The notes: generated from the letters alone by a model not told the origin. 64,000 nt of DNA from Pseudomonas deceptionensis (GCF_900106095.1 NZ_FNUD01000002.1:310001-374000), one strand, 5' to 3'. Counted from the stretch's first letter, positions 19,174 through 30,095 are shown. Numbers and translations are program-made.

Positions 19174-20844
19174 ATGACCGAGCAAGAAGACCCCAGTCGC
19201 GAACGCCTGAAAAACCACTTTGCCCAGCGGGTCACGCATCAGGCACGTCAGATCCTTGAGATATGGCAACGGTTGCAGGCCAATGAATGGTCCCCCGCAG
19301 GGCTGACCGAGCTCAACGACGCCAACTTGCGCCTGCTGCGTTTTGCCGACCGGTTCGAGCAGCCCGAACACACCGAGCTGGCACGGGCCATCAATGTTGC
19401 GCTGCAAGACATGGAGGCCAATCACAGCCGCCTGAGCAGCCCGATCATCACCGAGCTCAACCGCCTGATGCAGCGCCTGTCGCGCACCGGCCTGCGCCAG
19501 GGCGACCTGATGGCCCACATTTGCCTGCCGCCGCTGCGCAAACCGGTGTACATCCTGCTGCACGATCTGGAGCGCGCCGAGCGACTGGCCAAGCAACTGG
19601 AGTTTTTCGAGCTCAACGCCCAGGCGTTTGGCGATTTGACGACATTCCGCCACGCCATGGCCGAGCGCCATCCGGCCGCCATTGTGATGGACGTGGACTT
19701 CAGCGGCCCCGGCCGTGGCCTGGAACTGGCTGCCGAGGCCCAGATCGGCCTTGAGCAAAAACTGCCGCTGCTGTTTTTCAGCCTGCATGAAACCGACACC
19801 CCTACCCGCCTGGCCGCTGTGCGCGCCGGCGGGCAAGCGTTTTTGACCGGCACCCTCGAAGCATCCAGCCTGATGGAAAAGATCGAAGTGCTGACCTGCG
19901 TCGCTCAGTACGAACCTTACAAAGTGCTGATCATTGACGACTCTCGGGCCCAGGCGCTGCACACCGAGCGCCTGCTCAACAGCGCAGGGATTGTCACCCG
20001 CACGCTGATCGACCCGATTCAGGCCATGGCCGAGCTGGCGGACTTTCAGCCGGACCTGATCATCCTGGACATGTACATGCCCACCTGCACCGGGACCGAG
20101 CTGGCCAAGGTGATTCGCCACAACGACCGCTACGTCAGCGTGCCGATCATCTACCTGTCGGCCGAAGACGACATGGACAAGCAGCTCGATGCCATGAGCG
20201 AAGGCGGCGACGACTTCCTGACCAAACCCATCCAGCCGCGCCATCTGATCACCACCGTGCGCAACCGCGCCGCCCGCGCCCGCCATCTCAAGGCGCGGAT
20301 GGTGCGTGACAGCCTGACCGGGCTGTACAACCACACCCACATCCTGCAACTGCTCGAAGACTGCACTTTTCGCGCCCGCCGCGAGAATCGTCCGCTGAGC
20401 TTTGCGATGCTCGATCTGGACCACTTCAAACACGTCAACGATGGCTACGGCCACCCTATGGGCGACCGGGTGATCAAAAGCCTTGCGCTGTTTCTCAAGC
20501 AGCGCCTGCGCAAAACTGACTTTATTGGCCGATACGGCGGCGAAGAGTTTGCCATTGTGATGCCGGACACCGATGAGCAGTCGGCCTATAAGGTGCTCAA
20601 CCAGATCCGCCAACGCTTCGCCGAGATTCACTACCCCGCGCAGCCGGCAGACCTGTCGTGCTCATTCAGCGCCGGCGTGGTGCAACTGCAGAACGACGCG
20701 GACAGCCTGCAAATGGCCTCCCAGGCCGACGAAGCGCTGTACCGCGCCAAACACAATGGCCGCAATCAGGTGCAGCATTTTCATCAGTTAAGGCCAAATG
20801 CCACTATTTGTGCCGAACTGCAGGAATCCGTCACACCGCTGTAA
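19174..20844 (+). CDS. gcbA: Response-regulator diguanylate cyclase GcbA
   Basis: 556 residues. An N-terminal helical region (1-120) is followed by a degenerate receiver-like domain (about 125-240, lacking the acidic pair), then a canonical receiver (249-365, DD at 255-256, phospho-Asp D299 in LIILDMYMPT, KP at 351-352), and a C-terminal GGDEF domain with active site GGEEF at 455-459. An allosteric I-site RxxD (R446-K-T-D449) lies five residues before it, so product inhibition is likely. It makes c-di-GMP. Synteny with ctpL, dsbD and the DUF2333 gene supports the GcbA assignment, a cyclase known in P. fluorescens and P. aeruginosa for promoting initial attachment. Confidence 0.92.
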   Translation: MTEQEDPSRERLKNHFAQRVTHQARQILEIWQRLQANEWSPAGLTELNDANLRLLRFADRFEQPEHTELARAINVALQDMEANHSRLSSPIITELNRLMQRLSRTGLRQGDLMAHICLPPLRKPVYILLHDLERAERLAKQLEFFELNAQAFGDLTTFRHAMAERHPAAIVMDVDFSGPGRGLELAAEAQIGLEQKLPLLFFSLHETDTPTRLAAVRAGGQAFLTGTLEASSLMEKIEVLTCVAQYEPYKVLIIDDSRAQALHTERLLNSAGIVTRTLIDPIQAMAELADFQPDLIILDMYMPTCTGTELAKVIRHNDRYVSVPIIYLSAEDDMDKQLDAMSEGGDDFLTKPIQPRHLITTVRNRAARARHLKARMVRDSLTGLYNHTHILQLLEDCTFRARRENRPLSFAMLDLDHFKHVNDGYGHPMGDRVIKSLALFLKQRLRKTDFIGRYGGEEFAIVMPDTDEQSAYKVLNQIRQRFAEIHYPAQPADLSCSFSAGVVQLQNDADSLQMASQADEALYRAKHNGRNQVQHFHQLRPNATICAELQESVTPL

Positions 20845-20897
20845 CGCAAGTGCAATAACTTTTGCCGCTTCTTATTGTGTAGTAGGCAAAATCCCAA

Positions 20898-22859
20898 ATG
20901 CGCCTAAAGCTGCTAACCAACCTCAACACCCTGTTGCTGGTCGCCGTGTGCCTCGCCCTGGGCGCAACCTTGTGGTGGTCGCAACAAGCGCTGGAGCGCC
21001 CTTTCCTGTTGATGGAGCGCTACTTGAGCCTCTCGCAGCAGTTCCAGAATAACGTCGCGCGCAATATCGAGGACTACCTCGCCAGCGGCGATGCCGTGCG
21101 CCTGAGCGATGCCAACAGCGCCCTCGATGCCCTCAAGACCGAACTCGGGCCTTTGCCGCCGGCACTGGCCGATGCATTGCGCCCCAGCCTTGAGAACCTG
21201 AGCACCTACAGCAATACCGAACTGTTGGCGGCCGGCAAACTGGCCGGCGACCCACAGGCCCTGCTGTTGCAGGCCGAGCGCGAATTGGGCGCCAGCCTCG
21301 AACAGCTCGGCCAATACGCCAGCGACGCGACTTCAGCCGAGGCCAGGGCCTATCTGCCCTTGCTGCTGGCAGCCTCGCAACACTTGGCCAAGCTGTCCCT
21401 GAGCCGTGACAAGCTGGTCAGCAGCGGGCGCAGCGAACTGGCCGGTGATGTGGAGCGCGAGCTGGACGGCATTGAGCGCCAGGCCCGGCAAATCGACAGC
21501 CTGCCCTTGCTCGGTGTGAGCAGTAACAGCGCCTCGGGCACTGACGACTTTGCCGCGATGATGGGCCTTGAATCCACCGCAACAACCCAGGCCGAGGACG
21601 CCGGGGTAGGCCTCAAGCGCGAACTCAACAGCTTGTTGAGCCGCTACCCGGCGGAACTCAAGCGCACCCAGACCCAAATCGAGCAACACAGCCAGCTCAG
21701 TGCCGCCACCCACCTCAAACTCGACGCCGTCCAGCAGGCCATCGCTGGACTGGAGCCCGTGGTGCGCGCCGAGCATGGTCAGATCCAGAATGAAGTGCGG
21801 CTGATTCAAGGGCTGATGATTGGCCTGATCCTGTTGATCGCGCTGCTGATCGATACCCTGCAGCGCAAACTGGCGCGGGTGCTGACGTATCTGGCACCGC
21901 TGCTGTCGACCTGGGCCGAAGGCGACTTCAGCCGCGACATTCAACTGGGCAAGACCAACCGCGAGCTGCGTGACATCGAATCCTCCCTCAACCGCCTGCG
22001 CACCTACCTGGTGAACCTGGTGGGCACCCTGCGCCTGAATGCCGAGCAGGTGGCCGGCAGCAGCCAGACCCTGGCCGAACTGAGCACCGGCCTGCACGGC
22101 GGAGCACAACGCCAGGCCGGTGACACCGCGCAAATCCGCGACGCGCTGGGTGAGCTGGAGGCGACTATCTCTCAGGTCGCGGGCGATGCAAGTCAGGCCG
22201 CCGATGCCAGTCGCAGCGCCGGGCTGGCCGTGGCACAAGGGCAACGGGTGATCGGCCAAAGCCTGACCGGGCTGCACGCACTGGTGGGGGAAGTGCAAGG
22301 CAACGCGCAAACCATCGAACGCCTGGCCGAAGAATCAGCCACCATCGGCGGGGTACTCACCGTGATTCGCTCCATTGCCGACCAAACCAATCTGCTGGCG
22401 CTCAACGCGGCCATTGAAGCTGCCCGTGCAGGTGAAATGGGCCGCGGCTTTGCGGTGGTCGCCGAAGAGGTGCGCTCGTTGGCCCAACGGACGGCGGGCG
22501 CAACCAACGAGATCCAGACCCTGATTGCCGGGCTGCAACTGGCCGCGCGCCAATCGGTTGAAGGCATACGCGCACAAGTGATCCACGCCCAGGCCACTGC
22601 CCAGCAGGCCCAGGCGGCGGATGGCGCACTGGATGAAATTGTCGGGGCGATCGCAACCATCTCGAACACTGCCGTGCGCATTGCCGACGTCACCGCCCAA
22701 CAAACCGGGGCCGTCAGCGAGATCCGCGATCACAGCGAGCGCATCCACGTACTGGGCGACGAAAACCTGCAACGTATCGGCATTGCCCGTGATCAAAGCC
22801 AGCAACTGCTGGCGCTGGGTTCAGAGCTCAACACCGCAGTGCAGGCGTTCAGGGTGTAA
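20898..22859 (+). CDS. ctpL: Methyl-accepting chemotaxis protein, CtpL-like
   Basis: 653 residues. TM1 lies at about 9-30, a helical periplasmic sensor region at about 31-300, and TM2 in [20 protein letters not shown] region and a signalling domain follow; the hairpin tip [20 protein letters not shown] is clear. The long all-helical sensor suits a helical-bimodular ligand domain. From gene order (between gcbA and dsbD) it corresponds to P. aeruginosa CtpL, reported as a receptor for inorganic phosphate and for some chloroaromatics. Ligand identity is therefore an inference. A large REP array follows directly. Confidence 0.88.
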   Translation: MRLKLLTNLNTLLLVAVCLALGATLWWSQQALERPFLLMERYLSLSQQFQNNVARNIEDYLASGDAVRLSDANSALDALKTELGPLPPALADALRPSLENLSTYSNTELLAAGKLAGDPQALLLQAERELGASLEQLGQYASDATSAEARAYLPLLLAASQHLAKLSLSRDKLVSSGRSELAGDVERELDGIERQARQIDSLPLLGVSSNSASGTDDFAAMMGLESTATTQAEDAGVGLKRELNSLLSRYPAELKRTQTQIEQHSQLSAATHLKLDAVQQAIAGLEPVVRAEHGQIQNEVRLIQGLMIGLILLIALLIDTLQRKLARVLTYLAPLLSTWAEGDFSRDIQLGKTNRELRDIESSLNRLRTYLVNLVGTLRLNAEQVAGSSQTLAELSTGLHGGAQRQAGDTAQIRDALGELEATISQVAGDASQAADASRSAGLAVAQGQRVIGQSLTGLHALVGEVQGNAQTIERLAEESATIGGVLTVIRSIADQTNLLALNAAIEAARAGEMGRGFAVVAEEVRSLAQRTAGATNEIQTLIAGLQLAARQSVEGIRAQVIHAQATAQQAQAADGALDEIVGAIATISNTAVRIADVTAQQTGAVSEIRDHSERIHVLGDENLQRIGIARDQSQQLLALGSELNTAVQAFRV

Positions 22860-22875
22860 GCCCAAACCACCTGCC

Positions 22876-23436
22876 CCTGTGTGGGAGTGAGCCTGCATCG
22901 CGAGCAGGCTCGCTCCCACAATAAACCCTGCAAGGCTCGAATTCTGTAGGCGCTGAAGCCCCTGTGGGAGCGAGCCCGCTCGCGAAGGCATCACCGCGCT
23001 CGTTCGGATAAACCGCGTCGCCTGCATCGCGAGCAGGCTCGCTCCCACAACAGTCCCTGCAAGGCTCGAGTTCTGTGTGCGCTGAAGCCCCCTGTGGGAG
23101 CGAGCCCGCTCGCGAAGGCATCACCGCGTTCATTCGGATAAACCGCGTCGCCTGCATCGCGAGCAGGCTCGCTCCCACAATGACCCCTGCAAGGTTCGAA
23201 TTCTGTGGGCGCTGAAGCCCCCTGTGGGAGCGAGCCCGCTCGCGAAGGCATCACCGCGTTCGTCAGGATAAACCGCGTCGTGTGCATCGCGAGCAGGCTC
23301 GCTCCCACAATGATCCCTGCAAGGTTCGAATTCTGTAGGCGCTGAAGCCCCTGTGGGAGCGAGCCCGCTCGCGAAGGCATCACCGCGTTCGTCAGGATAA
23401 ACCGCGTCGTGTGCATCGCGAGCAGGTTCCCACGGC
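22876..23436. repeat. Tandem REP/BIME array, about four 130-bp units
   Basis: The segment GCATCGCGAGCAGGCTCGCT begins at 22895, 23024, 23154 and 23284, and a truncated copy (GCATCGCGAGCAGG then TTCCCAC) begins at 23413, giving periods of 129, 130, 130 and 129 bp. Each unit has two REP palindromes in opposite orientation, joined by conserved spacers (CCCTGCAAGG...TCGAATTCTGT and AAGGCATCACCGCG). It is a BIME-type expansion between ctpL and dsbD; the 660-bp gap holds no gene. Confidence 0.93.
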
Positions 23437-23521
23437 TGAAGGTGAGGCAGCGGCTACAGACGACCAGCACAGGTTTATTGGCCGCGCTATCATGCCCCCA
23501 CGTTTGATTTGCGAGATTCCT

Positions 23522-25288
23522 ATGCGCCGCCTGTTTTTGCTCCTGTGTTTGCTGTTTGCCGTGCCTGCCATGGGTGCGGGTTTGCTGGATAACCGGCCCA
23601 GCGCAACCTTGGGCGCGATCAATAACAGCAGCGATTTTTTGCCGGTGCGCGAAGCGTTCAAGCTGAACCTGATCAACAGCACCCCCGAGACGATCAAGCT
23701 GCGCTTTGTGCCCACCGAAGGCTATTACCTGTATCGGCACAAATTCGGCTTCAAGACCGAGCCCACTGACATCGCCCTGGGTACCGCGCATCTGCCTCCC
23801 GGTGAAGCAAAACACGATGAGTACTTTGGCAACGTCGAGGTCTATCACGGCATTCTCGATGTGGATATCCCTCGCCCGGCCAACGATTCGCGCCCTTTCA
23901 CGCTGGTAGTTACCTACCAGGGTTGCGCCGACAAGGGCCTGTGCTACCCGCCTGAAACCGAGCGACTGAACATCGAGGGCACCGCAGCCCCAGCCACCGG
24001 CCAACCCGAAAAATCGTGGAGCTGGCGCGAACTGGCGCTGTTTTTCCTCGCAGGCATTGGCCTGACGTTCACCCCCTGCGTACTACCCATGCTGCCGATT
24101 CTGTCGGGCGTGGTATTGCGCGGCCAGGTGGGCGGCCTGCGCGGTTTCAGCCTGTCGCTGGCCTACGTGCTGCCGATGGCGGCGTGCTTTGCGTTGCTGG
24201 GCGCACTGATGGGCATGTTCGGGGCTCAACTCAATCTGCAGGCGCGCCTGCAATCGGTATGGGTCCTGGTACCGTTCGCGGTGTTCTTCGGGATTTTTGC
24301 ACTGGCCATGTTTGGTGTGTTCGAGCTGAAGTTGCCGCAAGCCATCAGCAACCGCCTCGACCGCGTCGCCAATCGCACCCAGGGCGGCTCGCTATGGGGC
24401 GCCGCCGTACTGGGGGTGGTCTCCAGCCTGCTGGTATCACCCTGCGTGTCCGCACCGCTGGCCGGAGCCTTGCTCTACATCAGTGCCAGTGGCGATGCGC
24501 TGGGCGGCGGCTTGAAGCTGTTCGCCCTCGGCCTGGGCATGGGCGCGCCGCTGTTGCTCGTCGCCACCGGTGGCGCGGCCTGGCTGCCGAAAAGCGGCCC
24601 GTGGCTGGTCAGCGTGAAAAACGCCATCGGCGTGTTGCTGCTCGGCCTGGCTATCGGCCTGCTCAGCCGCGTGCTGCCGGGATCGGTGACGCTGCTGTTG
24701 ATCGGCTTGCTGGCAGTAGGCGTGAGCCTGTTCCTGGGCACCCTGGAGTTCGTCTACAAGGCCCCGCGCCAGCGACTGGCGCAACTGCTGGGGCTGCTTT
24801 TGCTGGTCTACGGGCTGGCCTGCTGGTACGGCGCCCTGAGCGGTCAAAGCGATCCGTTTAGCCCCATCGGCCACTCGCAGCCCGCCACTGCGGCCGTGAC
24901 CGCCCCCGCGCAAGCGACCGGCCAATGGCTCACCGTCAGCACCCCGGCCGAGCTGGACAGTGCGCTGGCCCAGGCCAAGGCTGCCGGCCAGCCACTGTTA
25001 CTGGACTGGTACGCCGACTGGTGCATCAGCTGCAAAGTGATCGAACACGAAGTGCTGAACAACCCCCGTGTACTTGAGCTGCTCAAGGGTTACCGGCTGG
25101 TGCGCTTCGATATCACCGCCAGCAATGCCGAGCAACGCGGCCTGCTCGATCAGTACAAATTGTTCGGCCCGCCAGCGCTGATGTTCTTTGGCAAAAACGG
25201 CACCGAAAAAAGTGACCAGCGGGTCATTGGCGAGATCAATGCAGCAGACTTCGCCGAACGTGTCGCCAACGCGAATGACCAGATCTAG
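23522..25288 (+). CDS. dsbD: Thiol:disulfide interchange protein DsbD
   Basis: 588 residues from ATG 23522; the upstream in-frame extension overlaps the REP array and is not expected to be translated. A signal peptide (1-19) is followed by the periplasmic alpha domain with the redox pair in GCADKGLCYPP. Eight transmembrane helices follow, carrying the conserved TPCVLPM and VSPCVSAPL. The C-terminal thioredoxin-like domain has active site W-C-I-S-C. The protein moves electrons from cytoplasmic thioredoxin to periplasmic DsbC/DsbG and cytochrome c maturation. It matches the dipZ position in P. aeruginosa. Confidence 0.95.
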   Translation: MRRLFLLLCLLFAVPAMGAGLLDNRPSATLGAINNSSDFLPVREAFKLNLINSTPETIKLRFVPTEGYYLYRHKFGFKTEPTDIALGTAHLPPGEAKHDEYFGNVEVYHGILDVDIPRPANDSRPFTLVVTYQGCADKGLCYPPETERLNIEGTAAPATGQPEKSWSWRELALFFLAGIGLTFTPCVLPMLPILSGVVLRGQVGGLRGFSLSLAYVLPMAACFALLGALMGMFGAQLNLQARLQSVWVLVPFAVFFGIFALAMFGVFELKLPQAISNRLDRVANRTQGGSLWGAAVLGVVSSLLVSPCVSAPLAGALLYISASGDALGGGLKLFALGLGMGAPLLLVATGGAAWLPKSGPWLVSVKNAIGVLLLGLAIGLLSRVLPGSVTLLLIGLLAVGVSLFLGTLEFVYKAPRQRLAQLLGLLLLVYGLACWYGALSGQSDPFSPIGHSQPATAAVTAPAQATGQWLTVSTPAELDSALAQAKAAGQPLLLDWYADWCISCKVIEHEVLNNPRVLELLKGYRLVRFDITASNAEQRGLLDQYKLFGPPALMFFGKNGTEKSDQRVIGEINAADFAERVANANDQI

Positions 25289-25308
25289 AGCTCTGGTCAC
25301 AAACTTTT
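25276..25308 (+). terminator. Hairpin at the dsbD stop codon, candidate terminator
   Basis: TGACCAGA (25276-25283) pairs with TCTGGTCA (25292-25299) across an 8-nt loop; CAAACTTTT follows. It overlaps the last dsbD codons, which is unusual but allowed. Confidence 0.55.
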
Positions 25309-25418
25309 CGCGAACATCGGGCATCGTGCTGGCTATTGCAGTTAACTGGACAGCGAATCTGCTTTTCGGCATAGTCGCCCGGCACTGACAACTGCACATA
25401 GATAATAAGGAACAGCAG

Positions 25419-25874
25419 ATGGCGACTTTCCTGGTTCTACACGGCCCCAACCTGAACCTGCTCGGCACCCGCGAGCCGGGCGTTTACGGCGCGACCACCC
25501 TGGCGCAAATCAATCAGGATCTGGAACAAAGGGCCCGTGATGCGGGGCACCATCTGCTCTACCTGCAAAGCAATGCCGAGTATGAATTGATCGACCGGGT
25601 CCACGCCGCCCGCAATGAAGGTGTGGACTTTATCCTGATCAACCCGGCTGCTTTTACCCACACCAGCGTGGCATTACGTGACGCGCTGCTGGCGGTGAGC
25701 ATCCCATTCATCGAAGTGCATTTGTCTAACGTGCACAAACGCGAACCTTTCCGCCATCACTCCTACTTCTCCGACGTTGCGGTAGGTGTGATCTGCGGCC
25801 TTGGCGCCAGCGGTTATCGACTGGCCTTGGAGGCCGCCCTGGAACAGCTTGAATTACAAGCTAAACGCCCCTGA
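25419..25874 (+). CDS. aroQ: 3-Dehydroquinate dehydratase, type II
   Basis: 151 residues, the size of type II enzymes. It dehydrates 3-dehydroquinate to 3-dehydroshikimate in the shikimate pathway. Signature segments are [17 protein letters not shown] with the catalytic Tyr23, [17 protein letters not shown], and [18 protein letters not shown] with the catalytic His101. The ATG follows AAGGAACAG. Only 25 bp separate it from accB, the conserved aroQ-accB-accC arrangement, so co-transcription is likely. Confidence 0.96.
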   Translation: MATFLVLHGPNLNLLGTREPGVYGATTLAQINQDLEQRARDAGHHLLYLQSNAEYELIDRVHAARNEGVDFILINPAAFTHTSVALRDALLAVSIPFIEVHLSNVHKREPFRHHSYFSDVAVGVICGLGASGYRLALEAALEQLELQAKRP

Positions 25875-25899
25875 CAGACCCATTGGGAGTTGACGATTC

Positions 25900-26358
25900 A
25901 TGGATATCCGTAAAGTTAAGAAACTGATCGAGCTGCTGGAAGAGTCCGGCATCGACGAGCTGGAAATCAAAGAAGGCGAAGAGTCCGTACGCATCAGTCG
26001 CCACAGCAAGACTCCAGCGCAACAGTTCTACGCGCCGGCTCCAATGCAAGCGCCTGCCGCTGCTCCAGTTGCTGCCGCTCCGGTTGCCACTGTGACCGAA
26101 GCGCCTGCTGCTCCGAAACTGAACGGTTTTGTGGTCAAGTCGCCAATGGTCGGTACGTTCTACCGCACCCCGGCACCGACTTCGCCTGCCTTCGTTGAAG
26201 TTGGCCAGACCGTTAAGGTCGGCGACACCATTTGCATCGTTGAAGCGATGAAAATGATGAACCACATCACGGCCGAAAAAGCCGGTGTTATCGAATCCAT
26301 CCTGGTAGAAAACGGTCAACCGGTTGAGTTCGACCAACCGCTGTTCACCATCGTTTGA
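25900..26358 (+). CDS. accB: Biotin carboxyl carrier protein of acetyl-CoA carboxylase
   Basis: 152 residues. An N-terminal oligomerisation region ([20 protein letters not shown]) is followed by an Ala/Pro-rich linker at about 47-72 and the biotinyl domain at 73-152, with the biotinylated Lys118 in EAMKMMN. The thumb-type loop [11 protein letters not shown] is present. It carries biotin between AccC and AccA/AccD in malonyl-CoA synthesis. accC starts 17 bp downstream. Confidence 0.97.
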   Translation: MDIRKVKKLIELLEESGIDELEIKEGEESVRISRHSKTPAQQFYAPAPMQAPAAAPVAAAPVATVTEAPAAPKLNGFVVKSPMVGTFYRTPAPTSPAFVEVGQTVKVGDTICIVEAMKMMNHITAEKAGVIESILVENGQPVEFDQPLFTIV

Positions 26359-26375
26359 ACCACGGGGAGCCAACG

Positions 26376-27734
26376 ATGTTGAAGCCTCAGAAGCTGGAAA
26401 AAGTCCTGATCGCCAACCGTGGCGAGATTGCTTTGCGCATCCTGCGGGCGTGCAAGGAAATGGGGATCAAGACCGTCGCGGTGTACTCCACTGCCGACAA
26501 AGAGCTGATGCACCTGGGCCTGGCAGACGAAACCGTCTGCATCGGTCCGGCACCGGCCAACCTGTCTTACCTGCACATTCCGGCCATCATCGCGGCCGCT
26601 GAAGTGACCGGCGCCACGGCGATTCACCCGGGCTACGGCTTTTTGGCTGAAAACGCCGATTTCGCCGAGCAAGTCGAGAAATCCGGCTTTGCCTTCATCG
26701 GCCCGAAAGCCGACACCATTCGCCTGATGGGCGACAAGGTTTCGGCCAAGCACGCCATGATCGCTGCTGGTGTGCCAACGGTTCCAGGTTCTGACGGCCC
26801 TCTGCCTGAAGACGAAGAAACCGCGCTGCGCATCGGCCGTGAAGTCGGCTACCCGGTGATCATCAAAGCCGCTGGCGGCGGCGGTGGTCGCGGCATGCGC
26901 GTTGTGCACCGTGAAGAAGACCTGATCGAAGCAGCCAAGCAGACCCGCGAAGAAGCCGGCGCCTGGTTCAGCAACCCGATGGTCTACCTCGAAAAATACC
27001 TGACCAACCCACGTCACGTGGAAGTTCAGGTCATTTCCGATGGCCAGGGCAATGCGATCCACCTGGGCGACCGCGATTGCTCGCTGCAACGTCGTCACCA
27101 GAAGGTACTGGAAGAAGCTCCGGCACCGGGCATCGACGAAACCGCACGCGCTGAAGTTCTGGCTCGCTGCGTCAAGGCGTGTGTCGACATCAACTACCGT
27201 GGCGCGGGCACTTTCGAGTTCCTGTACGAAAATGGTCGCTTCTACTTCATCGAGATGAACACTCGCGTGCAAGTAGAGCACCCGGTGTCCGAAATGGTCA
27301 CTGGCATCGACATCCTCAAAGAGATGTTGAGCATCGCGGCAGGCAACAAGTTGTCCTTCACCCAGGCTGACGTGAAAATTCACGGTCACTCGCTGGAATG
27401 CCGGATCAACGCTGAAGACCCGGCGACGTTCATGCCGAGCCCAGGCATGGTCAAGCACTTCCACGCACCGGGTGGCAACGGCGTTCGCGTCGATTCGCAC
27501 CTGTACAGCGGCTACAAGGTTCCGTCCAACTACGACTCCCTGATCGGCAAGCTGATCACCTGGGGCTCGACCCGTGACGAAGCCATGGCGCGCATGCGCA
27601 ATGCCCTGGACGAAATCGTGGTCGACGGGATCAAAACCAACATCCCGCTGCACCGCGATCTGGTGAATGACGAAGGCTTCTGCAAAGGCGGCGTCAACAT
27701 TCACTACCTGGAACACAAACTGGCTAACAAGTAA
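26376..27734 (+). CDS. accC: Biotin carboxylase subunit of acetyl-CoA carboxylase
   Basis: 452 residues from ATG 26376, with GGGGAG 7 bp before it; the frame extends slightly further but includes no better start. The ATP-grasp fold shows [15 protein letters not shown] at the N-terminus, the glycine-rich loop [12 protein letters not shown], the HVEVQVISD segment and [18 protein letters not shown] near the active site. It carboxylates biotin on AccB using ATP and bicarbonate. A hairpin terminator follows. Confidence 0.97.
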   Translation: MLKPQKLEKVLIANRGEIALRILRACKEMGIKTVAVYSTADKELMHLGLADETVCIGPAPANLSYLHIPAIIAAAEVTGATAIHPGYGFLAENADFAEQVEKSGFAFIGPKADTIRLMGDKVSAKHAMIAAGVPTVPGSDGPLPEDEETALRIGREVGYPVIIKAAGGGGGRGMRVVHREEDLIEAAKQTREEAGAWFSNPMVYLEKYLTNPRHVEVQVISDGQGNAIHLGDRDCSLQRRHQKVLEEAPAPGIDETARAEVLARCVKACVDINYRGAGTFEFLYENGRFYFIEMNTRVQVEHPVSEMVTGIDILKEMLSIAAGNKLSFTQADVKIHGHSLECRINAEDPATFMPSPGMVKHFHAPGGNGVRVDSHLYSGYKVPSNYDSLIGKLITWGSTRDEAMARMRNALDEIVVDGIKTNIPLHRDLVNDEGFCKGGVNIHYLEHKLANK

Positions 27735-27748
27735 GTTTGTAATCCGTT

Positions 27749-27782
27749 CAACAAAGCCGCTTTCGAGCGGCTTTGTTGTATC
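27749..27782 (+). terminator. Terminator after accC
   Basis: CAACAAAGCCGCT (27749-27761) pairs with AGCGGCTTTGTTG (27766-27778) around the stable loop TTCG. The T-rich tail is short and mixed, but stem strength and position support termination of the aroQ-accBC unit. Confidence 0.85.
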
Positions 27783-27798
27783 TGGTACAAAGCCTTCA

Positions 27799-27833
27799 CT
27801 CACCCCAACCCTCTCTCGAAGGGTTGGGGTGAG
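27799..27833. repeat. CCCTCTCCC-family intergenic repeat
   Basis: CTCACCCCAACCCT (27799-27812) and AGGGTTGGGGTGAG (27820-27833) are a perfect 14-bp inverted repeat with a 7-nt loop, located between accC and prmA. Confidence 0.75.
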
Positions 27834-27947
27834 GGGCTTTGGCTTTTCATCGTTTTTGATTACCCCCCTGCCAGCCCGCTCGCGTAAACTTGCGCGCTTC
27901 TCGCAGCCCGACCGGCTGCACACTCCTATTTTTCAAAGGTGCCCGCC

Positions 27948-28826
27948 ATGCCTTGGCTGCAAGTACGCCTCGCCATCAGCCCGGAACAAGCCGAAACCTA
28001 CGAAGACGCGTTCCTCGAAGTCGGTGCTGTTTCAGTTACGTTCATGGACGCTGAAGACCAGCCGATCTTCGAACCCGAGCTCAACACCACACCACTGTGG
28101 TCGCACACCCATTTGCTGGCATTGTTCGAAGGCGGCACCGAAGCCGACCTCGTACTGTCCCATCTGGAACTGCTGACCGGCTCGCCCCTGCCTGAACACC
28201 ACGCCGAAGTCATCGAAGACCAGGACTGGGAGCGCAGCTGGATGGATAACTTCCACCCGATGCGCTTCGGTCAGCGCCTGTGGATCGTGCCAAGCTGGCA
28301 CGCAGCTCCGGAGCCGGACGCGGTGAACCTGCTGCTCGACCCGGGCCTGGCCTTCGGTACCGGCACCCACCCGACCACCGCGCTGTGCCTGGAGTGGCTC
28401 GACGGTCAGGACCTGAAGGACTGCGACGTTCTGGACTTCGGCTGCGGTTCGGGGATCCTGGCCATCGCCGCCCTGCTGCTGGGCGCCAAACAGGCCATCG
28501 GCACCGACATCGACGTGCAGGCGCTGGAAGCCTCCCGCGACAACGCGGGGCGCAACAACATCGCCCAAGAACTGTTCCCGCTGTACCTGCCTGAAGACCT
28601 GCCTCAGGTTCAGGCCGATGTGGTGGTGGCCAACATCCTGGCCGGCCCGCTGGTTTCACTCGCGCCACAACTGTCGAGCCTGGTAAAACCGGGCGGCCGT
28701 CTGGCACTGTCGGGCATCCTTGCCGAACAGGGCGAAGAAGTTGCAGCGGCTTATGCCAAAGACTTCGATCTGGACCCAATTGCCAATCGCGATGGCTGGG
28801 TGCGCATCAGTGGTCGTCGGCGCTAG
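27948..28826 (+). CDS. prmA: Ribosomal protein L11 methyltransferase
   Basis: 292 residues from ATG 27948 (AAAGG upstream), exactly the family length. The N-terminal L11-recognition domain (1-60, [20 protein letters not shown]) is followed by a SAM-dependent methyltransferase with [15 protein letters not shown], motif [19 protein letters not shown] and the [10 protein letters not shown] catalytic loop. It trimethylates lysines and the N-terminus of L11. It is followed 30 bp later by the zinc-ribbon gene, as in other pseudomonads. Confidence 0.96.
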   Translation: MPWLQVRLAISPEQAETYEDAFLEVGAVSVTFMDAEDQPIFEPELNTTPLWSHTHLLALFEGGTEADLVLSHLELLTGSPLPEHHAEVIEDQDWERSWMDNFHPMRFGQRLWIVPSWHAAPEPDAVNLLLDPGLAFGTGTHPTTALCLEWLDGQDLKDCDVLDFGCGSGILAIAALLLGAKQAIGTDIDVQALEASRDNAGRNNIAQELFPLYLPEDLPQVQADVVVANILAGPLVSLAPQLSSLVKPGGRLALSGILAEQGEEVAAAYAKDFDLDPIANRDGWVRISGRRR

Positions 28827-28856
28827 AATGCACGTCTGCCTAACCCGGATGGCCGC

Positions 28857-30095
28857 ATGAGCGATAGCTTCGTTACACAGTGCCCACATTGCCAGACCAG
28901 CTTTCGCGTACGCCACGCCCAATTGGGCATGGCTCGCGGAGTGGTGCGCTGTGGCGCCTGCCTGCAAGTGTTCAATGCTGCACAGCAACTGCTGAACCAA
29001 AGCACTGAAACAGAGCAGCCGCCTGCCGTAGCGACACCTCCTGTGGCAACGCCCGCGGCCGTCGAACCGCCTGCCGCGCCCAAAGCGGCCACCCCGGCGC
29101 TCTGGCAGAGCAGCGAACTGGACCTCGACCATCTGGATCTGGACGAAGAGCTCGCGCGTCTCGAAGAGCGTGAAATCCAGCCCAGCAAAAGCTTCGGCCA
29201 GCCACACAAGGTCAAAAGCAGTTCGTTGAGCGCCAGTCGCGAAACGTCCGAGCCAGAAGAAGCCCAATGGGCTGACAGCCTGTTCAGCGACTCTGCGGCA
29301 GATCGCGCCGAGACCGCCAAGGTGACCGAGCAAGCGGTAGAGCTTGCCAAAACCGGGCGTACCGAACCGTCGTTGTCTCTGGACCTCGATGAGCCGGACG
29401 ATACCCCGCCGCTCAAGCTTTCGGTGGACGACGACCTCGACCCGCCGCTGCCAGGCGAACGCCTGTCTGCGACCGATGACGAGGACGACGAACTCCCTGA
29501 GCTGGCGCCGGTAGGCAAAGACAAGCACCAGCGCAGCGAACCGGCCATACGCGACGAGGCGTTGCTCGACCTGGTCGACGACCCCTTGCACCTGGACTGG
29601 AAAAAACGCCGCACGCCCTGGGGCAAGCGCCTGCTCTGGATCTTGCTGGTGCTACTGGCCGGCGCTGCACTGGCCGGGCAATACATCGCCAATCACTTCG
29701 ACGAACTGGCGCGCCAGGACCAGTACCGCCCGATCTTCCAGCAACTGTGCCCCCAGATCGGCTGTACCGTGCCGTCCAAAGTCGATATCGACCGGATCAA
29801 AAGCAGCAATCTGGTGGTGCGCAGCCACCCAGAGTTCGCCGGTGCGCTGGTGGTGGATGCCATCCTCTACAACCGCGCACCGTTCTCCCAGCCTTTCCCG
29901 CTGCTGGAACTGCGCTTCGCCGACATCAACGGCAAAATGATCGCCAGTCGTCGCTTCAAACCCGGCGAATACCTGACCGGGGATCTGTCAAAAGCCGAAA
30001 TGCCCCCGCAAACCCCTATCCACATTGCCCTGGACATCCTCGACCCGGGCCCCAAGGCCGTGAACTACAGCCTGAGTTTTCACTCTCCCGAATAA
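28857..30095 (+). CDS. Zinc-ribbon, membrane-anchored DUF3426 protein
   Basis: 412 residues. An N-terminal MJ0042-type zinc ribbon has C9, C12, C32 and C35 (CPHC...CGAC). A long Pro/Ala- then Asp/Glu-rich disordered linker spans about 45-250. One transmembrane helix lies at about 262-283 (LLWILLVLLAGAALAGQYI), and a C-terminal periplasmic DUF3426 domain carries DQYRPIFQQLCPQIGC and a second Cys, so a disulfide is possible. The N-terminus is thus cytosolic and the C-terminal domain is outside. Function unknown. Its place between prmA and dusB is conserved in Pseudomonas. Confidence 0.9.
   Translation: MSDSFVTQCPHCQTSFRVRHAQLGMARGVVRCGACLQVFNAAQQLLNQSTETEQPPAVATPPVATPAAVEPPAAPKAATPALWQSSELDLDHLDLDEELARLEEREIQPSKSFGQPHKVKSSSLSASRETSEPEEAQWADSLFSDSAADRAETAKVTEQAVELAKTGRTEPSLSLDLDEPDDTPPLKLSVDDDLDPPLPGERLSATDDEDDELPELAPVGKDKHQRSEPAIRDEALLDLVDDPLHLDWKKRRTPWGKRLLWILLVLLAGAALAGQYIANHFDELARQDQYRPIFQQLCPQIGCTVPSKVDIDRIKSSNLVVRSHPEFAGALVVDAILYNRAPFSQPFPLLELRFADINGKMIASRRFKPGEYLTGDLSKAEMPPQTPIHIALDILDPGPKAVNYSLSFHSPE

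Noticed and set aside
22876..23436. CRISPR-like regular repeats
   Set aside because: Unit length of 130 bp, palindromic REP cores and conserved spacers show a BIME array, not CRISPR repeats with unique spacers.
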